DNA of 64,000 nucleotides from the NCBI GenBank assembly GCA_020638575.1, contig JACKIH010000003.1, forward strand, positions 539,501 through 603,500. The letters run 5' to 3'. The first letter of the stretch is position 1. Each line of letters starts with the position of its first letter. The position numbers and the translations under genes were made by a program. Below, in pieces: positions 16,415 through 24,901 of the stretch. The DNA comes from Rhodospirillaceae bacterium. Its GTDB lineage: Bacteria; Pseudomonadota; Alphaproteobacteria; DSM-16000; Inquilinaceae. A model generated the notes under the pieces. It ran no database searches. It saw only the letters and a program-made list of their open reading frames with translations, and was not told where the DNA came from.

Positions 16415-17653
16415 TCACGCCGAAGCCGCGTCCACCAGGTCCTTCAGCTTGAACTCGGCATCGCCCGCCTGGCCGGGCGTCGGCGAAAGGCCGGCGGCCA
16501 GCAGCTTGCGCGCCTGGATGTGGTCGGCCGGCCGGTTGACGCTGTCGACCGCACGCAGCACGCCCGCGCGGTAGTGGAAGAGCGAGAACTTGCCGCCCGC
16601 CCGGTCGCCGCGCAGCACGACACGGTCGCAGCCGGCCGACAGGCCCACCATCTGCAGCTTCACGTCGTACTGGTCGGACCAGAACCACGGCACCGTGTCG
16701 TACGGCCGTGGCTGGCCGGCGATGGCAGCCGCCACCGTGCGCCCCTGGTCGGCAGCGTTCTGCACCGATTCCAGGCGGATCCGCTGCCCGGCAAAGGGGT
16801 GGTGGTAGGACGTGCAGTCGCCGGCGGCGAAGATGGCGGGATCGCTGGTGCGGCCGTGGCCATCGACCACGATGCCATCGGCGCAGGTGAGCCCGCAGGC
16901 GTCCGCCAGCCCGGTTTCGGGGATCACGCCGATGCCCACCACCACCAGCCCGGCCGGCACGCAGTGGCCGTCCGCACACACCACCTCGGTCACCTGGCCG
17001 TCGCGCCCGGCGATCTCCACCACGCCGGTGTCGCAGCGGATGTCTACGCCGTGGGCGCGGTGGGTCTCATCGAAGAAGCCGGAGAGTTCCGGCGCCACCA
17101 CACGCGCCATCACCCGCGGGGCCGCTTCCAACACCGTCACGCGCTTGTCCAGCTTGCGCGCCACCGCGGCGAACTCCAGGCCGATGAACCCGGCCCCGAT
17201 CACCGCCACGTGCTGCACCTCGGCCAGCCGCCGTTCGATCGCCTCCACATCCGCCAGGCTGCGCAGGTAGTGCACGCCCATAAGCCCCGCGCCGGGCACC
17301 GGCAGCAGCCGCACCCGCGCCCCCGTCGCCAGCACCAGGTGGCGGTAGGCGAGCGACGAGCCGTCGGCCAGCAGCAGGCGCTTGCCCGCCCGGTCGATGC
17401 CAGTGGCCTCGGTGCCGAGCCGCAGGTCGATGCCGTGCTCGGCGTAGTACGCTTCGGTGCGGAACTTCAGGCGGTGGCGGTCCACATCGCCCAGCAGATA
17501 GGCCTTGGAGAGCGGCGGGCGCTGGTAGGGGGGAAAGTCCTCCGCCGCAATCAGGGCGATGGCGCCGGTGTGGCCAAGCTGGCGCAGGCTTTCCGCCGTC
17601 TGGTAGCCGGCCTGGCCACCGCCGACGATGACGACGCCGGCGCCTTCGTCCAT
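16415..17653 (-). CDS. FAD-dependent ferredoxin reductase (putidaredoxin reductase type)
   Basis: Flavoprotein of 412 residues that passes electrons from NAD(P)H to the ferredoxin encoded just upstream. It has the N-terminal FAD motif VIVGGGQAGYQTAE, the YQRPPLSKAYLLG block of oxygenase-coupled reductases, a second Rossmann motif VIGAGFIGLEFAA around residue 150, and the C-terminal FAD block GIVVDGHGRTSDPAIFAAGDC. A WFWSDQYDVKLQMVG segment is typical of this family. Its ATG overlaps the ferredoxin stop by one base (TGATG). Together with ferredoxin and P450 it forms a class I monooxygenase chain. Confidence 0.92.
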   Translation of the reverse strand: MDEGAGVVIVGGGQAGYQTAESLRQLGHTGAIALIAAEDFPPYQRPPLSKAYLLGDVDRHRLKFRTEAYYAEHGIDLRLGTEATGIDRAGKRLLLADGSSLAYRHLVLATGARVRLLPVPGAGLMGVHYLRSLADVEAIERRLAEVQHVAVIGAGFIGLEFAAVARKLDKRVTVLEAAPRVMARVVAPELSGFFDETHRAHGVDIRCDTGVVEIAGRDGQVTEVVCADGHCVPAGLVVVGIGVIPETGLADACGLTCADGIVVDGHGRTSDPAIFAAGDCTSYHHPFAGQRIRLESVQNAADQGRTVAAAIAGQPRPYDTVPWFWSDQYDVKLQMVGLSAGCDRVVLRGDRAGGKFSLFHYRAGVLRAVDSVNRPADHIQARKLLAAGLSPTPGQAGDAEFKLKDLVDAASA

Positions 17654-17976
17654 CAGGTCTGCGTCTCCGGCAGCCGCACGACGATGCCGTCGATCCTGGG
17701 GTCGGCCTTGATCTGGCACGACAGGCGGCTGTTGGCTTCCCGCGGGGCGGCGGTGCATTCCAGCATCTCTTCCTCCGTCTCGCTGGGCGGTTCCAGCTTG
17801 TCGAGGAACGCTTCGTCCACATAGACGTGGCAGGTGGCGCAGCCGCACGACCCGCCGCACTCGCCTTCGATGCCGTCGACGCCGTTCAGCGTGGCCCCCT
17901 GCATCAACGACCAGCCGGCCGGCAGCTCCACATGGCGCTCGGTGCCGTCGAACTCGATATAGGTAACTTTGGGCAT
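17653..17976 (-). CDS. Adrenodoxin/putidaredoxin-type [2Fe-2S] ferredoxin
   Basis: Small electron carrier of 107 residues. The cluster ligands are C40, C46 and C49 in GECGGSCGCATCH and C87 in RLSCQI, matching the putidaredoxin spacing; C44 is an additional cysteine. It carries electrons from the adjacent FAD reductase to the P450. The ATG at 17976 is chosen because the family begins with an M-x-K-V-T-Y-I strand. The P450 gene ends 77 bases upstream and the reductase overlaps downstream, so all three are likely cotranscribed. Confidence 0.93.
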   Translation of the reverse strand: MPKVTYIEFDGTERHVELPAGWSLMQGATLNGVDGIEGECGGSCGCATCHVYVDEAFLDKLEPPSETEEEMLECTAAPREANSRLSCQIKADPRIDGIVVRLPETQT

Positions 17977-18053
17977 CGGGGGTCCTTCCGGTCGTCTCGC
18001 TGGTATCGGCCGGGCTCTCGCACCCCCGCCGCATCGGGTCAAGGGGGCTGGCG

Positions 18054-19217
18054 TCAGGCCACGGCCAACTCAAGCCGCATGGGGCTGCGGAAATTGGACG
18101 ACGGCACCCAGGGAAGCTCGGCCTCCACCCGCTCGAAGTCCGCAAAGCGGGCGAGCAGCTCCTCGAACGCGATGCGGCACGCCAAGCGCGCCAGCGAGGT
18201 GCCGAGGCAGGCGTGCACGCCGCCGCCGAAGCCCAGATGGCCGCGCGGCTTGCGGGCGATGTCGTAGACGTTGGGGTCGGGGAAGCGGCGTTCGTCGCGG
18301 TTGCCGGAGCCGTAGGCCAGCATCACGAAGTCGCCGGCCTTCATGGTCTGGCCGTGGGCTTCCACGTCGCGGGTGAGGCAGCGGCGGAAGCGCTGGGCCG
18401 AGGTGTTGTACCTGAGCGATTCTTCGATCGCGTCGGGGATGCCGGCGGGGTCGGCCGCCAGGGCGCGGCGGGCATCGGGATGGTCGGCGAGGTTGAGGCC
18501 GAACACGCTCATGAAGCCAGACAGGCTTTCGATGCCCGCCATCAGCAACGTCGTGACGGTCATCTGCACCTCGCGGTCCTCCAGCGTCTCGCCGTCGATC
18601 TCCGCGGTGATGAAGTTGGACAGCAGGTCGTCGCCGGGGGCGGCCTTGCGCTTGGCGATGAGGCCGGCGGCGTAGCTGGTCATCCACTCGTAGGCGGCGA
18701 TGTGCTGGGGCGCCTTCTGGCGCGTCTCGGGGTCCGTCTGCACCATCAGCACCGCCTTGTCGCGCACCTCCTGGCGGTCGCCGCCCGGCAGGTTGAACAG
18801 GTGGAACAGCAGGTCGACGGTGATCTTGGAGGAGACCTGGCCAACGAAGTCGAAGCGTTTTGCCCCGTCCAGGGCATCCAGGTGGGCATTGCAGATGGCC
18901 CTCACCGGCTCCACCAGGTGGTCCAGCGCCTTCATGGTGAGCGCCTTCTGGATCAGCGCGCGCAGCCGGTCGTGGCGCGGCGGATCGGTGGTGCCCAGCG
19001 TGGCGCCGGCCCGGCCCGGCAGCTCGTCCACCAGGTTGCCCTTGGCCGAGGAATAGGTCTGCCAATCGTTCAGCGCCGTCAGGATGTCGGCATAGCGGGA
19101 ATAGACCCACATGCCCGCATCGTCCGACCAGAAGCAGGGATAGTCGTCCCGCAGCGTCTTGTAGGCGGGGAAGGGATCGGCATCGAAGGCCGGCGAATAG
19201 GGGTCGAAGCGGAACAT
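18054..19217 (-). CDS. Cytochrome P450 (bacterial class I)
   Basis: Haem monooxygenase of 387 residues. The haem-ligand motif is FGGGVHACLG with C337. The ExxR motif of the K-helix appears as ESLR in IEESLRYNTSAQR. The I-helix reads LLMAGIESLSG, so the usual acid-Thr pair is E230-S231, with Ser in place of Thr. The open frame extends 29 codons upstream, but the ATG at 19217 begins the family-like MFRFDPYSPAFDADPF. It shares an operon with its ferredoxin and reductase. A role in hydroxylating or O-demethylating an aromatic acid that feeds the lig pathway is plausible from context only. Confidence 0.92.
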   Translation of the reverse strand: MFRFDPYSPAFDADPFPAYKTLRDDYPCFWSDDAGMWVYSRYADILTALNDWQTYSSAKGNLVDELPGRAGATLGTTDPPRHDRLRALIQKALTMKALDHLVEPVRAICNAHLDALDGAKRFDFVGQVSSKITVDLLFHLFNLPGGDRQEVRDKAVLMVQTDPETRQKAPQHIAAYEWMTSYAAGLIAKRKAAPGDDLLSNFITAEIDGETLEDREVQMTVTTLLMAGIESLSGFMSVFGLNLADHPDARRALAADPAGIPDAIEESLRYNTSAQRFRRCLTRDVEAHGQTMKAGDFVMLAYGSGNRDERRFPDPNVYDIARKPRGHLGFGGGVHACLGTSLARLACRIAFEELLARFADFERVEAELPWVPSSNFRSPMRLELAVA

Positions 19218-19358
19218 CTGCAGCACCCTCCCGAGGCATGGCGGCTTGTGCCACCTTGATACCTGCACTTTACTGTTGCCTTGCCCGCCGATGAATGGAC
19301 GCAACGGCCCATTCCTTGTACTTTTCGTTCAGTGCCTGCCAAAACGGGAGGATCGGAC

Positions 19359-20279
19359 GTGAGCGAGACCGCGACGCCTATGGCACCGGCCGCCGCCATC
19401 TCGCACTACGCGCTCTATGGCGAGCACGCCCAGGACGACGATCCGGAGTTCGTGCACATCGAAGACATCCGCACGCGCTCGCGCCTCTACGACTGGCGGA
19501 TCACCCCCCACACCCACCGCCGCATGTTCCAGATCGTCCATGTGATCGCAGGGGCCGCCACAGTGTGGTTGGACAAGCGTTCGCGCCCGCTGGATACGCC
19601 GTGCGCGGTGTGCATTCCCGGCGGCGTGGTGCACGGCTTCACCTTCGCGCCGGACACCGTCGGCTGGGTGCTGACGGTGTCGGACCTGATGCTGATCGAC
19701 GCGCGCTACCGGAAGAGCCGCAAGCTGTTCGAGCCGCTGTTTGCGGAAGCCCACACGCTGTCCTTTGCCGACAATCCGGCGGGGGCCGCCCTGCTCGCCG
19801 CCACGCTGGAACAGCTCCACGAGGAATTCCATTGGCCACGGCTGGGCCGCACGGCGATGTTCGAATGGCTGATCCGGGTGGTGCTGATGACCGTCCGCCG
19901 CCAGCTCGACCAGACGGTGCAGCCCGACCGGTTCGACCGGCGGCGCGACCTCTTCCAGCGCTTCCGCCAGCTCCTGGAGGATCACTTCCGCGAGCACTGG
20001 CCGGTGGCCGCCTATGCCGAGGCGCTGGCGCTCAGCCAGCCGCGGCTCAACCGGCTTTGCCAGGCGCTGGGGGGCAAGCGGGCGAGCGACCTGATCCAGG
20101 ACCGCGTGGTCCTGGAAGCCCAGCGCCACCTCATCTACACCTCGGCCACCGTCGCGCAAATCGCCTACGAACTCGGATACCAGGACCCGGCCTATTTCTC
20201 CCGCGCCTTCAAGCGGCGCACCGGCCTGGCCCCGGGGCAGTTCCGCGAAGCCCGGCTGGCCGAACCGTTCCCGCATTGA
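19359..20279 (+). CDS. AraC-family transcriptional regulator (PobR-like)
   Basis: Regulator of 306 residues, divergent from the P450 operon and so probably its activator. The N-terminal cupin-like sensor domain has a WRITPHTHRRMFQIVHV block. The C-terminal DNA-binding domain has two HTH motifs, around VAAYAEALALSQPRLNRLCQ and VAQIAYELGYQDPAYFSRAFKRRTG. The layout matches PobR-type activators, which respond to aromatic acids such as 4-hydroxybenzoate. The GTG at 19359 was chosen because GGGAGG lies seven bases upstream; the open frame extends further without similarity. Confidence 0.87.
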   Translation: MSETATPMAPAAAISHYALYGEHAQDDDPEFVHIEDIRTRSRLYDWRITPHTHRRMFQIVHVIAGAATVWLDKRSRPLDTPCAVCIPGGVVHGFTFAPDTVGWVLTVSDLMLIDARYRKSRKLFEPLFAEAHTLSFADNPAGAALLAATLEQLHEEFHWPRLGRTAMFEWLIRVVLMTVRRQLDQTVQPDRFDRRRDLFQRFRQLLEDHFREHWPVAAYAEALALSQPRLNRLCQALGGKRASDLIQDRVVLEAQRHLIYTSATVAQIAYELGYQDPAYFSRAFKRRTGLAPGQFREARLAEPFPH

Positions 20280-20315
20280 GGGAAGCAGCAGGACCTGGCC
20301 GGGTCCGGCGCCGGC

Positions 20316-20960
20316 CTATTTCTTCATGGGGCCCAGCGGACAGATGGTGCGCCCATAGAGTTCGTTCAGCACCTGCGCCAGCCCGGTATAGATCGCCGAA
20401 AGGCCGCACACGACGCCCTCATACCCGGCCCACCGCGTCCAGGTGCGGTCGCCGGTGACGTCGCCCGCCACCAGCAGGCCGAACAGCACGACCAGCAGGA
20501 AAAACACCACCTGCAGCGCCCGGTTCAGCCGGAAAGTGCCGATGAACAGCACGATGGAGAAGACCCCCCAGATGCCGAGATAGGAGGACATGGCCGCGGC
20601 GGTCGGCGCATCGGCCACGCCCAGCCGCGGGAAGGCGATGATCCCCGCCAGGGTAAGCCAGAAGAACCCATAGGAAATGAAGGCTGTGGTCGCGAAGGTG
20701 TTGGCTTTCTTCCATTCCATGACGCCGGCGAACACCTGGGCGATGCCGCCGTAGAAGATGCCCATGGAAAGAATCATGGCGTCCAGCCCGAACAGGCCGG
20801 CGTTGTGCAGGTTTAGGAGAACCGTCGTCAGCCCGAAGCAGCACAGGCCCAGGGGTGCGGGGTTGGCCGTCGCGTCCGCCAACACAACCGGGGGAGCCGC
20901 CACGACCCGAAGGGCCTGGGTATCGCCGGATGATGCGAGATTACCGCTCGGGGCATTCAT
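20316..20960 (-). CDS. satP: Acetate/succinate permease, GPR1/FUN34/YaaH family
   Basis: Inner-membrane transporter of 214 residues with about six membrane segments. The family signature NPAPLGL opens the first segment. The interior has GIFYGGIAQVFAGVMEW and NTFATTAFISYGFFWL, both characteristic of SatP/YaaH proteins that carry acetate and succinate with protons. The ATG at 20960 has GGAGGA upstream, which decides the start. It is convergent with the AraC gene and divergent from the LivK-type binding protein. It could take up small organic acids used alongside the aromatic substrates. Direct substrates are not shown. Confidence 0.88.
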   Translation of the reverse strand: MNAPSGNLASSGDTQALRVVAAPPVVLADATANPAPLGLCCFGLTTVLLNLHNAGLFGLDAMILSMGIFYGGIAQVFAGVMEWKKANTFATTAFISYGFFWLTLAGIIAFPRLGVADAPTAAAMSSYLGIWGVFSIVLFIGTFRLNRALQVVFFLLVVLFGLLVAGDVTGDRTWTRWAGYEGVVCGLSAIYTGLAQVLNELYGRTICPLGPMKK

Positions 20961-21442
20961 GGGTTGTCCTCCAAAGTATTCTTGGGCACCGACGCGCATA
21001 GGGCCGAAGAATGAAGCGTCCATCCGCTGCAGGGCATAGGCCAATAGCGGCCGGCACCCCCGTTCGCTTCAATATCCGTATATGCAGTCAGGTATTCAGG
21101 AGCGAAGCACACCTTCTTGGTGGCCTGGTTTGCGGGCAGAACTGGCAAGTTGCCGCCCCCTTACTTAGCCATCAGGACGATTGGCCAGGGCAAGGATGTA
21201 CCGGCCGCTTGCTTTTGCCGATCTAAAATCGATGCCGACTTATGGTCTTTGACGCTGATCAATTGCCAGGAAAAATTGCAGACTTACCATGGCGCCTCAC
21301 CGACGGCCCGATGGGCGTGCCGGCCGAACCCGGTGCAGAGCCCGAAGGGATCGTGTGCTCGACATGTCCAGTTCCACCATCAAGGGTCGTCTCCGGCCCG
21401 CATGATTCCGTGCAGGAATCCCAATAAAATATCGAGGGAACT
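20961..21442. other. Intergenic region of about 480 bases, no convincing gene
   Basis: This stretch separates the divergent satP-like and LivK-like genes and is less GC-rich than its surroundings. Short open frames (one of 61 codons at 21242-21427) have no recognisable similarity and no clear ribosome-binding site. A TTGACG hexamer near 21249 could be a -35 box but has no good -10 partner. I see no RNA gene or repeat. Confidence 0.5.
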
Positions 21443-22720
21443 ATGAAACCAAGGTGCTCCGGAAAATTGATGTCAGCCGCGTTCATGTTGGCGGCAGGTT
21501 TCGGCACCGCCCAGGCGGCAGACATTCCCGTCGGCCACCTGGCCACGACGTCGGGCGAAACGTCTCGCGTGGCCGAGATCTATGGCCAGGGGCTGGTCGA
21601 CGCGATGGCGTACATTAATGAGCACGGCGGTATCGACGGCGACCGGCTGGCCTATGAGTCCGTGGACTATGGCTACGATGCGCTGCAGGCGGTGGCCACC
21701 TATGCCGATTGGCGGGAACGGATTCACCCAGTGGTGGTGCTGGGCTGGGGTACGGCCGACACCGAGGCGCTGGTCCCCTTCATCACCGAGGACGAGGTGG
21801 TGTTCATCTCCGGCTCGTCGTCAGGCCACCTGACCGATCCCACCGGGCGCTCGCCCCATACCGAGGTGCCCGCACCCTACAATTTCTTCTACGGCCCGTC
21901 CTATTCCGATGCCTGCCGCGGGCTGGTGCAGTGGGCGGCCGAGGATTGGCGGGCGACGCGCGGTGCCAACACCTCGACCTTTCTGCAGGACCTGACACCG
22001 CCGCGCTTCGTGCATATGGGCGACAACCACCCCTACCCCAACTCGCCGCGCGAAGCCTGTGCGGACTTCGCCCGCGATCTGGGCTTCGAGGTGCTGGACC
22101 CGATCCGCTACGCGCTCGCCCCCGGCGACTTCCGGGCCCATTGCGAAGCCTTGCGCGAGTCGGAAGCCGACTACGTGTTCCTCGGCAACACGTCCGATTC
22201 CAACGTCGCCCTGGTGCGCGACTGCGCCCAGGTCGGGGTCAACGCCCAGTTCATGACCAACATCTACGGCTGGGATGAACTGGCCATCGACGACGCCGGG
22301 GAGGCCGGCAACGGCATGGTGTGGGAGGTCAGTGCCGGCACCTGGAACGACGATGTGCCGGGCATGGAACTGGTGCGCGCGGTGTCCGCCCTGTCCGACC
22401 CGGACGGCGAGGTCTACCGCCCGGTGCATTACATGCGCGGCGTCTGCACCGCCTTCTTCATGCGCGATGCCATGGTGGCGGCGGCGGACATGGAAGGCGG
22501 GGTGACCGGCCCCAACATCCGTGCGGCGTTCGAGCAGATGCAAGACCACGTGCCCGAGGGGCTGGAGGGAGTGTGCCTGCCGTCCACCTGGACGCCGGAA
22601 GATCACCGCGGCTCCACCGAAGTCGTGCTCTACCAGAGCAACTACGGCTTCGGCCAAAGGGCGATGGAGGAGATCTTCTCCACCAACATCCCACTCCGGC
22701 CCGACTGGCTGGGCTGGTAG
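21443..22720 (+). CDS. LivK-type ABC transporter substrate-binding protein (orphan)
   Basis: Periplasmic type I binding protein of 425 residues, with a signal peptide ending near residue 26 (GTAQAAD). The mature start IPVGHLATTSGETSRVAEIYGQGLVDAMAYINEHGG is the branched-chain amino acid receptor pattern. A block VFISGSSSGHLTDP lies at the ligand loop. It has no adjacent permease or ATPase genes, so it must use a transporter encoded elsewhere. Related receptors bind aromatic acids, amides or urea. The position between a P450 system and the lig genes suggests an aromatic ligand, which is inference. GAGGGA precedes the ATG. Confidence 0.85.
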   Translation: MKPRCSGKLMSAAFMLAAGFGTAQAADIPVGHLATTSGETSRVAEIYGQGLVDAMAYINEHGGIDGDRLAYESVDYGYDALQAVATYADWRERIHPVVVLGWGTADTEALVPFITEDEVVFISGSSSGHLTDPTGRSPHTEVPAPYNFFYGPSYSDACRGLVQWAAEDWRATRGANTSTFLQDLTPPRFVHMGDNHPYPNSPREACADFARDLGFEVLDPIRYALAPGDFRAHCEALRESEADYVFLGNTSDSNVALVRDCAQVGVNAQFMTNIYGWDELAIDDAGEAGNGMVWEVSAGTWNDDVPGMELVRAVSALSDPDGEVYRPVHYMRGVCTAFFMRDAMVAAADMEGGVTGPNIRAAFEQMQDHVPEGLEGVCLPSTWTPEDHRGSTEVVLYQSNYGFGQRAMEEIFSTNIPLRPDWLGW

Positions 22721-22751
22721 CCCGGCGGGTCACGCAGCGGCCGACGGCCGG

Positions 22752-22781
22752 CGGAGCGTTGCCATCCGTGGCAACGCTCCG
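22752..22781. terminator. Perfect 12-pair hairpin between convergent genes
   Basis: CGGAGCGTTGCC (22752-22763) and GGCAACGCTCCG (22770-22781) are exact reverse complements around a six-base loop. The hairpin lies between the LivK-like stop (22720) and the ligB stop (22796) of convergent genes. It probably works as a bidirectional terminator, although there is no T-run on either side. Confidence 0.65.
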
Positions 22782-22795
22782 GCCGGGTCCCGCTC

Positions 22796-23638
22796 CTACG
22801 CCGCGTTCTCCAGGCACAGCAGGCCGGACGCGGTGTTGGAAATGGGGATGTGGTAGTTGGAGTGCAGCACCTTGACGTTGCCGCCCAGCGCGCCGCGCAT
22901 GGTGAGCCACAGGATGAATTCCGCCCCCTGGGCGCCGGCTTCGCGCACCAGTTCCGGGATCGTCATGTCGAGGAAATACCCCGGCTCGTCGACGATCTTC
23001 TCCATGCACAGCATGTCGAACTGCTTGTTGATGAAGCCGGCGCGCTTGCCGTCGAGCTGGTGGGAGAGCCCGCCGGTGCCCAGCACCACCACCTTGGCGT
23101 CTTCCGGGTAGCTTTCGATCGCCTTGCCCAGCGACAGGCCCAGCTTGTAGCAGCGCCGCGGGCTCGGCAGCGGGTGCTGCACGGTGTTGATCACCAGGGG
23201 CACGGTGCGAATGCCGAGATCCTCGTAGTTCGGCCAGAAAAGCTGCATGGGCACGGTGAAGCCGTGGTCCACTGCCATTTCCTGGCAAGTCACCAGGTCG
23301 AACTCGTCGGCCACCAGGTGGTTGATCAAGTGCCAGGAAAATTCCGGGTCGCCCTTGAAGGGCGCGATGGTGGGAATGCCCCAGCCCTCGTCCTCGTTGC
23401 GGTATTCCGGTGCCGCACCGATGGCGAAGGTGGGCTGCTTGTCGAGGAAAAAGTTCAGCCCGTGGTCGTTGTAGATCACCACGGCGATGTCCGGCTTCAC
23501 CTCCTCAAGCCATTTCCACACCGGTGGGTAGCCGTCGAAGAACGGCTTCCAGTACGGGTCTTGGAACATCTTCTTGGCAATCGCGTTGCCGATCGCCGGG
23601 ATGTGCGAGGTGGTCAATCCTCCGATCACGCGTGCCAT
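22796..23638 (-). CDS. ligB: Protocatechuate 4,5-dioxygenase beta subunit, copy 1
   Basis: Catalytic Fe(II) subunit of 280 residues of the extradiol type II dioxygenase that opens the protocatechuate ring to 4-carboxy-2-hydroxymuconate-6-semialdehyde. The expected LigB residues are present: H12 (TTSHIPAIG) and H59 (YNDHG) as iron ligands, and H193 (GGLSHQL) as the catalytic base. The C-terminal region includes LWLTMRGALGG and ends in NTASGLLCLENAA. It lies four bases after the alpha-subunit gene and closes a six-gene minus-strand operon. A second ligAB pair is at 29847-31098. Whether this copy uses protocatechuate, gallate or a methylated relative is not decided. Confidence 0.92.
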   Translation of the reverse strand: MARVIGGLTTSHIPAIGNAIAKKMFQDPYWKPFFDGYPPVWKWLEEVKPDIAVVIYNDHGLNFFLDKQPTFAIGAAPEYRNEDEGWGIPTIAPFKGDPEFSWHLINHLVADEFDLVTCQEMAVDHGFTVPMQLFWPNYEDLGIRTVPLVINTVQHPLPSPRRCYKLGLSLGKAIESYPEDAKVVVLGTGGLSHQLDGKRAGFINKQFDMLCMEKIVDEPGYFLDMTIPELVREAGAQGAEFILWLTMRGALGGNVKVLHSNYHIPISNTASGLLCLENAA

Positions 23639-23641
23639 GGC

Positions 23642-23989
23642 TCAGTCCCCCGCCCGCAGCAGTTTCTCCTTGAACTCCTCCACCGACATGCCGGTCTGCT
23701 GCGCCCCGACGTCCTGGACGTTCAGACCGAAGATCCCGGCGAACTTCGCCAGATAGTAGATGTTGCCGCCAGCCTCCAGCATGTCTAAGACGACCTTGGC
23801 GCGGATCGCCTGCTTCTGCTGTTCGTTGAGGCCGTATTTCTCCATGTAGGCTTCTTCGTCCGCGAGGAATTCATCGCGGTTGGCCTTCTTGTTGAACGAG
23901 TAACACATCTTGTTCAGCGCATAGCCCTTGATGGCCTGAGTGCCATCGAACAGGACTGTGCCCGGAATGGGCAGGTCGTGGTGCAGCAT
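23642..23989 (-). CDS. ligA: Protocatechuate 4,5-dioxygenase alpha subunit, copy 1
   Basis: Small subunit of 115 residues of the LigA/LigB heterodimer, which forms a lid over the active site. Typical blocks are GYALNKMCYSFNKKANRDEF, EEAYMEKYGLNEQQKQAI and MLEAGGNIYYLAKFAGIFG. The ATG at 23989 is preceded by GGAGG, which decides the start over the longer open frame. The gene is followed by ligB after three bases. Compared with copy 2 it is shorter and lacks the C-terminal extension. Confidence 0.92.
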   Translation of the reverse strand: MLHHDLPIPGTVLFDGTQAIKGYALNKMCYSFNKKANRDEFLADEEAYMEKYGLNEQQKQAIRAKVVLDMLEAGGNIYYLAKFAGIFGLNVQDVGAQQTGMSVEEFKEKLLRAGD

Positions 23990-24017
23990 GGCGTCCTCCG
24001 CGGTCGTTATCGTTGCG

Positions 24018-24890
24018 TCACGCCCAATAGAGGCGCGACGGGTTGTCCACCAGCAGCGCCTGTTGGGCGGCGCGGTCCGGGGCAATCTTGGGGATGACGT
24101 CGACCAGGCTGCCGTCATCCGGCATATGCGACTTCATGTTGGGGTGGGGCCAATCGGTGCCCCACAGCACGCGGTCGGGAAAGCGTTCCACCAGAGAGCG
24201 GGCGAACGGCACCACATCGCCATAGGCGGGCGGCCCCTCCAGGCTCAGCCGTTCCGGGCAGCTCACCTTCGACCAGACAGTGTCGAGCGCATCCATCAGG
24301 TTGACGAAGCGCTGGAAGTCCGGGTGGTCGACACCCTTGGCGATATCCGGCCGGCCCATGTGGTCCACCACGATGGGCGTGGGGACGCGGGTGAGGAAGG
24401 AGATCAGGTCCTCCAGGTCCTCGGCCTCGAAATAGACCACCACGTGCCAGCCCAGCGGCGCCACCTTGTGGGCGATGGCGAGGAACACCTCGTGCGGCGT
24501 GGCATCCACCAGGCGCTTGACGAAATTGAAGCGTACGCCGCGCACGCCGGCCTCGTGCAACGCCAGAAGCTCGGCATCGGCGATATCGGGCCCCACCGAC
24601 GCCACACCGCGGGCACGGCCGCCGGCCGCATGCAGCGCATCCACCAGGGCGGCATTGTCGGTGCCGTGGCAGGTGGCCTGGACGATGACGTTGCGCTCGA
24701 ACCCCAGATAGTCGCGCAGTGCGAACAGCGTCTCCTTCGGCGCATCGCACGGCGTGTACTTGCGCTGCGGCGCATAGGGGAAGCGCACCTCGGGGCCGAA
24801 CACGTGGCAATGGGCGTCGACGGCTCCCGGCGGCGGCGCATAGGCGGGGCGCGAGGGGCTGGGGTGGAAGGGCAGATAGTCCGGGTCCAT
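24018..24890 (-). CDS. ligI: 2-pyrone-4,6-dicarboxylate hydrolase (LigI-type amidohydrolase)
   Basis: Amidohydrolase-fold enzyme of 290 residues that opens the lactone 2-pyrone-4,6-dicarboxylate to 4-oxalomesaconate, the step after LigC. LigI-like features are AVDAHCHVFGPEVRFPY near the N-terminus, NVIVQATCHGTDN, VVDHMGRPD, and the C-terminal VLWGTDWPHPN with the conserved Asp. The ATG at 24890 has GGAGG before it. It is flanked by ligA downstream and galD upstream in the same operon, with spacings of 28 and 11 bases. Confidence 0.92.
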   Translation of the reverse strand: MDPDYLPFHPSPSRPAYAPPPGAVDAHCHVFGPEVRFPYAPQRKYTPCDAPKETLFALRDYLGFERNVIVQATCHGTDNAALVDALHAAGGRARGVASVGPDIADAELLALHEAGVRGVRFNFVKRLVDATPHEVFLAIAHKVAPLGWHVVVYFEAEDLEDLISFLTRVPTPIVVDHMGRPDIAKGVDHPDFQRFVNLMDALDTVWSKVSCPERLSLEGPPAYGDVVPFARSLVERFPDRVLWGTDWPHPNMKSHMPDDGSLVDVIPKIAPDRAAQQALLVDNPSRLYWA

Positions 24891-24901
24891 CGCTGCCTCC
24901 C

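Noticed and set aside
21242..21427. Plus-strand 61-codon open frame in the gap before the LivK-like gene
   Set aside because: No similarity that I can see, no convincing ribosome-binding site, and odd composition. A small protein cannot be excluded, but I cannot support it.
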